Shown here in pieces: positions 1-6,856 of a stretch of 9,892 bases of DNA. Below the pieces are notes generated by a model, which was not told the origin of the DNA, made no database searches, and saw only the letters and a program-made list of their open reading frames with translations. Origin of the DNA: Methylophilaceae bacterium (lineage in GTDB: Bacteria > Pseudomonadota > Gammaproteobacteria > Burkholderiales > Methylophilaceae). The DNA is taken from positions 1 to 9,892 of the forward strand of contig JADGRN010000037.1 of assembly GCA_017880825.1 (NCBI GenBank), written 5' to 3'. The first letter of the stretch is position 1, and every line of letters begins with the position of its first letter. A program made the position numbers and the translations under genes.

Positions 1-1827
<1,827 letters not shown>

Positions 1828-1870
1828 GAAAATTCCAGGGAAGCATCCTGCTTCGCCTTACGTTTAATCA

Positions 1871-1895
1871 GTAGGAAAGCATTCTGCTTTCCTAC
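1871..1895 (-). promoter_or_regulatory. Anti-aptamer hairpin of the TPP riboswitch
   Basis: A perfect 10-bp inverted repeat, GTAGGAAAGC (minus 1895-1886) with GCTTTCCTAC (1880-1871), closes a 5-nt loop AGAAT. The left arm is the conserved 3' end of the TPP aptamer, and the loop plus arms include the 3' strand of aptamer stem P1. Hairpin and ligand-bound aptamer are therefore mutually exclusive. No T-run follows, so it is not a classical intrinsic terminator; control at translation is more likely. Confidence 0.6.
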
Positions 1896-1968
1896 GGCGG
1901 CATGACCCGCATCAGGTTCAAAGGGTGTATCTCACTGCATATATTCATACACAGACCCCTAGCAATGC
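1879..1968 (-). ncRNA. TPP riboswitch aptamer (THI element) upstream of thiC
   Basis: Read on the minus strand, the leader has the THI-box signature in order: GGGGTCTG, TGAGATACACCCTTTGAACC, CTGATGCGGGTCATGCC, then GCCGTAGGAAAGC. Closing stem P1 can be drawn between GCATTGCT (1968-1961) and AGCAGAATGC (1888-1879), with a 2-nt bulge. Binding of thiamine pyrophosphate to this aptamer class represses thiamine genes, and thiC lies immediately downstream, which fits well. About 106 nt separate the aptamer from the start codon; that stretch holds the switching hairpins described separately. Confidence 0.93.
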
Positions 1969-1973
1969 CTGTG

Positions 1974-2002
1974 AAAGTACTTGAAATATGGAATAATTGC
2001 AA
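1974..2002 (-). promoter_or_regulatory. Possible thiC promoter
   Basis: On the minus strand TTGCAA (2002-1997) resembles a sigma-70 -35 box (4 of 6). It is followed after 17 bp by TACTTT (1979-1974), a weak -10 (3 of 6). Transcription would begin just before aptamer stem P1, as expected for a riboswitch leader. The match is weak and rests mainly on spacing and position. No convincing plus-strand promoter for the divergent pcm gene was found in 1965-2018. Confidence 0.33.
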
Positions 2003-2028
2003 GGTTGCGAGGGATATCAGGAGACCAT

Positions 2029-2706
2029 ATGGAACACGAACAAGCCAGCTTAAGCACGCTAGAACAGGCGCGCTTCAATATGATAGAGCAGCAAATCCGC
2101 GTCTGGGATGTACTCGACCCGGTGGTGCTGGATTTGCTGAAAAAAGTACCGCGTGAAGCTTTTGTACCCGCGCAGTACGCAGGATTGGCTTTTGCCGATC
2201 TGGAAATCCCTATCGGCCATGGCGAGAGCATGCTCTCGCCCAAGATGGAAGGGCGCATCCTGCAGGCACTGGAAATCAGCAAAAACGACACCGTGCTGGA
2301 AATCGGTACCGGCAGCGGCTACCTGACTGCCTTGCTGGCGACCCTGGCAAAACAGGTTGTCAGTGTGGAAATCATCGCCGAACTGAGCGAAACCGCGCAA
2401 CAACGCATCCGGCAGCAGAGTATCGCCAATGTCCTCCTGGAAATCGGTGACGCGGCAAACGGCTGGAATACGCATGCACCTTATGATGTGATCGTATTCA
2501 CCGGCTCGCTGCCGGTAGCGCCGGATAGCGTGCAACAGAGCCTGACCGTTGGTGGCCGCATGTTCGTGGTCATAGGCGAAGCACCGGCGATGCAAGCCAC
2601 CATGATCCGCCGCATTTCTGCCCATAGCTTCAAGCGCGATGTGCTGTTTGAAACCTGTTTGCCCGCATTGAAAAACGCTCCGCAACCGCAACGCTTCGAG
2701 TTCTAG
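2029..2706 (+). CDS. PCMT-family methyltransferase (protein-L-isoaspartate O-methyltransferase-like)
   Basis: This 225-residue cytoplasmic protein matches the SAM-dependent protein-L-isoaspartate O-methyltransferase family, which methylates damaged isoaspartyl residues to start their repair. Visible marks are VPREAFVP (about 40-47), the SAM-binding glycine loop VLEIGTGSGYLTALLA (89-104), an acidic residue after strand 2 (SVE, 112-114), and GDAANGW with YDVIVFTGSLP further on. The family's usual active-site loop, roughly TISQPYIVA, is here ESMLSPKMEGRILQA (66-80). The serine is kept but Q-P is replaced, so true isoaspartate repair activity is uncertain. The ATG at 2029 is chosen because AGGAG (2019-2023) sits 5 bases upstream; a longer reading from TTG at 1981 has no such support. 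The stop lies 11 nt before tolC, so the two are probably cotranscribed. PCMT-like genes beside tolC are, to my knowledge, a recurrent arrangement in proteobacteria. Confidence 0.85.
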   Translation: MEHEQASLSTLEQARFNMIEQQIRVWDVLDPVVLDLLKKVPREAFVPAQYAGLAFADLEIPIGHGESMLSPKMEGRILQALEISKNDTVLEIGTGSGYLTALLATLAKQVVSVEIIAELSETAQQRIRQQSIANVLLEIGDAANGWNTHAPYDVIVFTGSLPVAPDSVQQSLTVGGRMFVVIGEAPAMQATMIRRISAHSFKRDVLFETCLPALKNAPQPQRFEF

Positions 2707-2717
2707 CTAAGCAAGCC

Positions 2718-4088
2718 GTGAACCAGTCTGCCATGCATAAAGCGCTACCTGCGATTGTTTTTGTCCTGCTTGCAATGCGGGTATCGGCTCAACTGCAAGC
2801 GGCTGAAGGCCAGCAAAACCTGCTGGATATCTATCAGCTTGCCCTCACCAGCGATCCGACCCTGGCGTCGGCACACAGCGCGAATACAGCGACTCAGGAG
2901 AAAGTGGTGCAGGGCAAGGCCTTGTTGTTGCCGAATATTTCACTGAATGGCAATGCCAGCCGTTCCTATACCGATATTCAATACCGTGGAGGCGCCTCGT
3001 TTTTCGGTAATGGCGGGCCGGAAACATTCAATACGCTTGGTTACAGTCTTAATGTAAGCCAGCCGCTGTTCCGCAAGCAAAATAGCGTGCAATACGAACA
3101 ATCGAAAATTCAGGTGGCACAGGCCGATAAGCAACTGCAAGCAGTGCAGCAGGATTTGATCTTGCGTGTCGCACAGGTGTATTTTGATGTGCTGCTGGCA
3201 CAGGACAAAATAGACCTGATCAACGCACAGAAAGCGGCTATCAGCAAACAACTGGAGCAGGCCAAGGTCAATTTCGAGGTCGGTAGCGCCACCATCACCG
3301 ATGTCGATGAAGCACAGGCGCGTTACGACCTGACACTGGCACAGGAAATCGCCGCCATCAATGACCTGGAAGTGAAAAAACGCACCATACAATCCGTCAT
3401 CGGCCAACTGCCGCAACGCCTGGCAACCGCGCGTGCCGACCTTAAAGCCGGCATCCCCGAACCGCGCGAGATGGAAAAATGGGTAGAAATGGCCGAGCAG
3501 AACAATCTGGCGCTGATCATCCAGCAACGCGCTTATGACATCGCCAGCCAGGAAGTCGAGCGCGCCAATGCCGGCCATCTGCCGACCCTGGATGCCGTGG
3601 GCAGCTATGCCGATAGCCGCGCCAATGGCGGCATTAACGGCTTCGGCGCGAATACCCAGAACACCACCATCGGCCTGCAACTGGGAATCCCGCTTTATCA
3701 GGGCGGCGCCATCAGCTCGAAAGCGCGCGAAGCCGTCGCCAACAAGCAGAAAGCGCAGGATGACGTCGAGATAGCACGGCGCCAGGCTGATCTCGATGCG
3801 CGTCAGGCTTTTCTCAATGTCAGCAGCGCGGTAGCGCAGGTGCAGGCTTACGAGCAGGCCCTCAAGTCCAGCCAGAGCCAGCTCGATTCCACCACGCTGG
3901 GTTATGAGGTTGGCGTGCGCACCAGCGTCGATGTGCTCAATGCCCAGCAACAGTTTTATAGCGCGAAGCGCGATCTGCTGCAGTCCCGCTACAGCTACCT
4001 GTTGAGCCTCCTCAAACTCAAATCAGTCGCCGGTATCTTGACTGAGGCCGACCTCGGCGACATCAACAAACTGCTGGTCAGCTCATGA
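2718..4088 (+). CDS. tolC: TolC family outer membrane efflux channel
   Basis: This is a 456-residue TolC-type protein, a trimeric outer-membrane and periplasmic duct that partners with inner-membrane pumps for drug efflux or type I secretion. A hydrophobic signal peptide (about residues 9-24, likely cut near VSA-Q) precedes the mature chain. The mature chain shows the internal duplication typical of outer-membrane efflux proteins: VSQPLFRKQNSVQYEQSK and FEVGSATITDVDEAQARYDL in the first half recur as LGIPLYQGGAISSKAREA and YEVGVRTSVDVLNAQQQFYS in the second. Long Ala/Gln-rich helices lie between. The length is close to the E. coli precursor (about 493). The listed start is GTG at 2718; ATG at 2733 (residue 6) is an equally possible start, as neither has a strong ribosome site. 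No pump or adaptor gene is next to it, so it may serve several transporters, as TolC does in E. coli. Its stop overlaps the next start by 4 nt. Confidence 0.95.
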   Translation: MNQSAMHKALPAIVFVLLAMRVSAQLQAAEGQQNLLDIYQLALTSDPTLASAHSANTATQEKVVQGKALLLPNISLNGNASRSYTDIQYRGGASFFGNGGPETFNTLGYSLNVSQPLFRKQNSVQYEQSKIQVAQADKQLQAVQQDLILRVAQVYFDVLLAQDKIDLINAQKAAISKQLEQAKVNFEVGSATITDVDEAQARYDLTLAQEIAAINDLEVKKRTIQSVIGQLPQRLATARADLKAGIPEPREMEKWVEMAEQNNLALIIQQRAYDIASQEVERANAGHLPTLDAVGSYADSRANGGINGFGANTQNTTIGLQLGIPLYQGGAISSKAREAVANKQKAQDDVEIARRQADLDARQAFLNVSSAVAQVQAYEQALKSSQSQLDSTTLGYEVGVRTSVDVLNAQQQFYSAKRDLLQSRYSYLLSLLKLKSVAGILTEADLGDINKLLVSS

Positions 4089-4651
4089 AATTGCCGGCTC
4101 AATCAAAACTCGCGCATTGCCAAAAAAGCCAATTGGTTATCGTCGATGTACAAGAAAAACTCTGCAGCGTGATGGCGCCGGAAGCGCTGCAAGCTCTGGT
4201 GAAAAACTGCGGCATATTGCTGCAAGCCGCCCGGCTGCTGGATATCCCGCGGCTTTATACCGAGCAATATGCCAAGGGCCTGGGTGAGACAGTGCCTGAG
4301 CTTATGGCTCTGCTGCCCACCAGCGGGCGTGTGGGGAAAACCGTGTTTTCCTGCTGTGATGAACCGACTTTCTGCAGCAAACTCACCACTGATAAACCCC
4401 AGGTCATACTCGCCGGCATGGAAGCCCATATCTGCGTTTTGCAAAGCGCCCTGGACATGCAGGGGATGGGGCGGCAGGTGTTCGTCGCGCAAGATGCCGT
4501 GCTGTCGCGCAACCCGGCCAACAAGGCCAACGCGCTGGATAGAATGCGGCAGGCCGGCGTCATCATCAGCAATACCGAGTCCATCGTCTTCGAGTGGCTC
4601 AGAGTCGCTGAGGGTGATGCGTTCAAGCAGATTAGCCGTTTAATCAGATAA
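4085..4651 (+). CDS. Isochorismatase-like cysteine hydrolase
   Basis: This 188-residue protein belongs to the isochorismatase-like (cysteine hydrolase) superfamily of alpha/beta enzymes that cleave amides or related bonds. The presumed catalytic triad is visible: D21 in VIVDVQEKL, K85 in GKTVFSC and C117 in GMEAHICVLQSALD. The blocks TEQYAKGLGETVPEL, AGMEAHICV and RNPANKANALDRMRQAGV resemble the ISOC1/ISOC2 and YcaC-like branch rather than EntB-type isochorismatases. The substrate cannot be read from sequence, and nothing nearby makes siderophore or nicotinamide. The start ATG at 4085 lies inside the tolC stop (ATGA), pointing to translational coupling with tolC. No signal peptide is seen, so it should act in the cytoplasm. 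Confidence 0.88.
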   Translation: MKLPAQSKLAHCQKSQLVIVDVQEKLCSVMAPEALQALVKNCGILLQAARLLDIPRLYTEQYAKGLGETVPELMALLPTSGRVGKTVFSCCDEPTFCSKLTTDKPQVILAGMEAHICVLQSALDMQGMGRQVFVAQDAVLSRNPANKANALDRMRQAGVIISNTESIVFEWLRVAEGDAFKQISRLIR

Positions 4652-4673
4652 ATCTTCAGGTCTGAAGGCAGGT

Positions 4674-5264
4674 ATGAACTGGAAAACGCTGCTGGTAATC
4701 GGCCTGATTGCTTACGGCGCCTACCACACCTGGCATGGCCGCGCCGTCACCCATGGCCCCGGCGTGATTGCAGCCAGCGACCCCATACAAAGCGAAATCA
4801 GCCGCGCGGCGCCGATAGAAAAAAATGGCTATCAATTAACCCCGTTGGCCGAGTTTCAGGCGGAAGCGCGCGTGCTTTCCAGCGACAGCTATCATCTGGA
4901 TCGTGAATCCGACCTGGCGTCAGTGGATTTAGCGCTAGGCTGGGGGCACATGTCCGATGAGGCCATCCTGAAAAATATCCAAATCAGCCAAAGCGGGCGC
5001 TTCTATTTCTGGCACACCGATCAATTCCGCATTCCGCGTGAAGAAATCGAAACACACAGCGCCAATATGCACATGATTCCGGCCGATAGTAGCGTCGAGA
5101 GCGCACTTAAATCCGTGCGGCCGGGGCAGGTGGTGAATTTCAGCGGCTATCTGGTGGAAGCGCGCGCCACAGACGGCTGGCGCTGGAAAAGCTCACTCAG
5201 CCGCAACGATACGGGCAACGGCTCCTGCGAACTGGTATACGTGAAATCGCTGAGTGTGCGTTAG
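4674..5264 (+). CDS. Membrane-anchored protein of unknown function
   Basis: I do not recognise a named family for this 196-residue protein. Residues 5-17 (TLLVIGLIAYGAY) form a short N-terminal hydrophobic segment, suggesting an inner-membrane anchor with the rest in the periplasm. A variable linker (about 20-60) leads to motif-like blocks: YHLDRESDLASVDLALGWG (73-91), HSANMHMIPAD (128-138), RPGQVVNFSGYLVEA (149-163) and GWRWKSSLSRNDTG (168-181). The last ends in CELVYV (185-190) with the only cysteine, C185. The segment around 149-163 looks like a small beta-barrel (OB-fold-like) strand pattern, but that is a guess. Its start lies 22 nt after the isochorismatase-like gene with AAGG (4663-4666) upstream, so it probably ends the pcm-tolC transcript. 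Its TAG overlaps the waaA stop on the other strand. Confidence 0.8.
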   Translation: MNWKTLLVIGLIAYGAYHTWHGRAVTHGPGVIAASDPIQSEISRAAPIEKNGYQLTPLAEFQAEARVLSSDSYHLDRESDLASVDLALGWGHMSDEAILKNIQISQSGRFYFWHTDQFRIPREEIETHSANMHMIPADSSVESALKSVRPGQVVNFSGYLVEARATDGWRWKSSLSRNDTGNGSCELVYVKSLSVR

Positions 5265-6562
5265 GGTTGCGGCAAATAGCTCGCGACAAGATCAGCAACG
5301 CGTTGCGTTGCGCCAGCGGCGCTACGACTGAATTCCAGCGCTGCCCAACCCATGCTCTGGCGTGCGTCCGGGTCACCAAACAAGCGCTGCAAGGAGGAGG
5401 CCAACTCATCGGCATCCTTCACACGCCAGGCAGCACACTTGGCCACCGCCTGTTCGGCTGCTGCTGCAAAATTATAAGTGTGCGGCCCGATCAGCACCGG
5501 CTTGCTCATGGCGCAGGCCTCAATGAGATTTTGTCCGCCGAAGGGCAGCAGGCTACCGCCTATAAAAGCGGCATCGCAGGCGGCGTAGTAGGTGAACATT
5601 TCACCCATTGAATCACCCAGCAACACCTGGGTGGATGACATACTTACCTCACCCCAACTCTCATCCATGGCTGAACGTCGCTGATAAATAAGCCTGCGCA
5701 TTTTCAGCAGATTCGCCACCTCATCAAAACGCTGCGGATGGCGCGGCACGATGACCGTCAGCAAATTGGGGATTGCTGCCCGCTGTACCGCATCCAGAAT
5801 AATCGCCTCCTCGCCCTCGCGTGTGCTCGCAGCGAGAAATACCGGGCGGTTTGTACCCAGGATGGCGCGCAGTTTTGCGCCTTGCTCAACAGTATCCGGC
5901 GGCGGCTCAATATCAAATTTCAAATTACCCAGTACTGCTATATTTTTTGCACCCAAGCTTTCCAGGCGCTGTGCATCTAGTTCTGTCTGAGCCGCGATGA
6001 AAGTCAGATTGCCAATGCCTTGTTTTGCCAATCGGCCAATCCGCGCATAGCCATGCGCGGATTTTTGCGACAGGCGCGCATTGACCAACAGCAAAGGAAT
6101 GTTGCGCTGCTTGCAGGCAGCGATCAGGTTGAACCACAGCTCGGTTTCCATCAGCAGGCCGATGCCAGGCTGGAAGTGGCGCAGGAAGCGGTTCACCGCC
6201 CCCGGTACGTCATATGGCAGATAAGCCCGCAACACCGTATCGCCAAACAGTTGCTCACCGGCAACGCGGCCAGTGGGCGTGGCGTGGGTCAGCAGAATCT
6301 GGTATTGCTGATAGCGTTTGCGTAGTTCCGCTACCAATGTTGCGGCGGCGCGCGTCTCACCCACCGAAACGCAATGCAGCCAGATAATTGGCTGTCTGAC
6401 TTGATGCGCATAAAAGCCCGTGCGCTTGCTAGCGCCATAAAAACCATAGCGCTCGCCCACATGCTGCAGGTACTCAGGCTGTCGAATACCGCGCCACAAC
6501 AGCTTGAGTGGCGTAAAAGGCAGCAGCAAATAAAGCAGCAGGGTGTAGAAAAAGCGCGGCAT
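5261..6562 (-). CDS. waaA: 3-deoxy-D-manno-octulosonic acid (Kdo) transferase WaaA
   Basis: WaaA (KdtA, GT30 family) moves Kdo from CMP-Kdo onto lipid IVA at the cytoplasmic face of the inner membrane, starting the LPS inner core. The 433-residue reading is close to E. coli WaaA (425). A hydrophobic N-terminal anchor (MPRFFYTLLLYLLLPFTPLK) precedes the first GT-B domain, which carries HCVSVGETRAA; E69 there corresponds to the family's proposed catalytic base. Later blocks are LLMETELWFNLI (137-147), NARLSQKS (161-168), AASTREGEE (245-252), VPRHPQRF (272-279) and the sugar-nucleotide motif FGGQNLIEA with KPVLIGPHTYNF (341-365). ATG at 6562 is preferred because MPRFFYTLL matches the usual N terminus; GTG at 6580 would add six residues and neither has a clear Shine-Dalgarno. 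It is convergent with the preceding gene, and its TAA overlaps that gene's TAG. Confidence 0.96.
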   Translation of the reverse strand: MPRFFYTLLLYLLLPFTPLKLLWRGIRQPEYLQHVGERYGFYGASKRTGFYAHQVRQPIIWLHCVSVGETRAAATLVAELRKRYQQYQILLTHATPTGRVAGEQLFGDTVLRAYLPYDVPGAVNRFLRHFQPGIGLLMETELWFNLIAACKQRNIPLLLVNARLSQKSAHGYARIGRLAKQGIGNLTFIAAQTELDAQRLESLGAKNIAVLGNLKFDIEPPPDTVEQGAKLRAILGTNRPVFLAASTREGEEAIILDAVQRAAIPNLLTVIVPRHPQRFDEVANLLKMRRLIYQRRSAMDESWGEVSMSSTQVLLGDSMGEMFTYYAACDAAFIGGSLLPFGGQNLIEACAMSKPVLIGPHTYNFAAAAEQAVAKCAAWRVKDADELASSLQRLFGDPDARQSMGWAALEFSRSAAGATQRVADLVASYLPQP

Positions 6563-6605
6563 GGGCAGATTTTCGCACACAACAGCAGCGGGCGACCAAT
6601 CATAA

Positions 6606-6646
6606 GCAGCGAGTTTGGGAGGTTAGCCTGCGCTTACACTCGCTGC
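6606..6646 (-). repeat. Perfect 9-bp inverted repeat in the waaA leader
   Basis: GCAGCGAGT (6606-6614) and ACTCGCTGC (6638-6646) are exact reverse complements around a 23-nt spacer that itself holds AGG/CCT complementarity. It lies 44-84 bases upstream of the waaA ATG at 6562. It could be an RNA hairpin in the waaA 5' leader or a protein-binding site. It has no T-run on either side and so does not look like a terminator. Function unknown. Confidence 0.5.
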
Positions 6647-6723
6647 CTGCCACAAGTTTAGTCAGCTAGCAAAATGCGCGCCAAAGTGTGACCGAATGCA
6701 CTAAAAATATTCTTAAAAAATTC

Positions 6724-6752
6724 TTGACGCCCCACTACAAAATGACAATACT
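6724..6752 (+). promoter_or_regulatory. nrdJ promoter
   Basis: TTGACG (6724-6729, 5 of 6 to the sigma-70 -35) is followed after 17 bp by AATACT (6747-6752, 4 of 6 to the -10). This predicts transcription start near 6759-6760. One NrdR-like box fits between the two elements and a strong one begins a few bases after the predicted start, so bound repressor would block polymerase. An A-rich untranslated leader of roughly 95 nt follows, ending in AAGGAG (6843-6848) eight bases before the ATG. Confidence 0.6.
6732..6747 (+). promoter_or_regulatory. NrdR-type box 1 (weak)
   Basis: CCACTACAAAATGACA matches the published NrdR box (ACACWATATATWGTGT) at about 9 of 16 positions, mostly in its left half. 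Alone it would not be convincing. Its centre is exactly 31 bp from that of the strong box at 6763-6778, the three-helical-turn spacing known for paired NrdR boxes. It sits between the -35 and -10 elements. Confidence 0.45.
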
Positions 6753-6762
6753 TTGTACCTGA

Positions 6763-6778
6763 TCACAATATATTGTGG
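6763..6778 (+). promoter_or_regulatory. NrdR-type box 2 (strong)
   Basis: TCACAATATATTGTGG matches the NrdR consensus at 14 of 16 positions and contains a 14-bp perfect palindrome, CACAATATATTGTG (6764-6777). NrdR is an ATP/dATP-sensing repressor of ribonucleotide reductase operons, and a class II reductase lies directly downstream, which makes this reading natural. The nrdR gene is not in the window. Confidence 0.8.
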
Positions 6779-6856
6779 TCAGGGTAGTATTACTCAATAA
6801 AAACAGATAATAAAAAAACAACTTAATAATAAATAATCAGAGAAGGAGATGGGCCC

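Noticed and set aside
1871..1895. Intrinsic terminator in the thiC leader
   Set aside because: The stem is strong but no T-run follows on the thiC strand; an anti-aptamer role at translation fits better.
1981..2028. Upstream extension of the methyltransferase to a TTG start
   Set aside because: No Shine-Dalgarno precedes it, the extra 16 residues do not look like family sequence, and ATG 2029 has AGGAG five bases upstream.
2940..3950. Long minus-strand open frame (336 codons) opposite tolC
   Set aside because: It lies wholly antisense to a clear TolC gene, has no ribosome site or recognisable motif, and its composition is what codon bias on the other strand produces.
5295..5306. Palindrome GCAACGCGTTGC
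   Set aside because: It lies inside the waaA coding region, is short, and is not repeated; likely chance.
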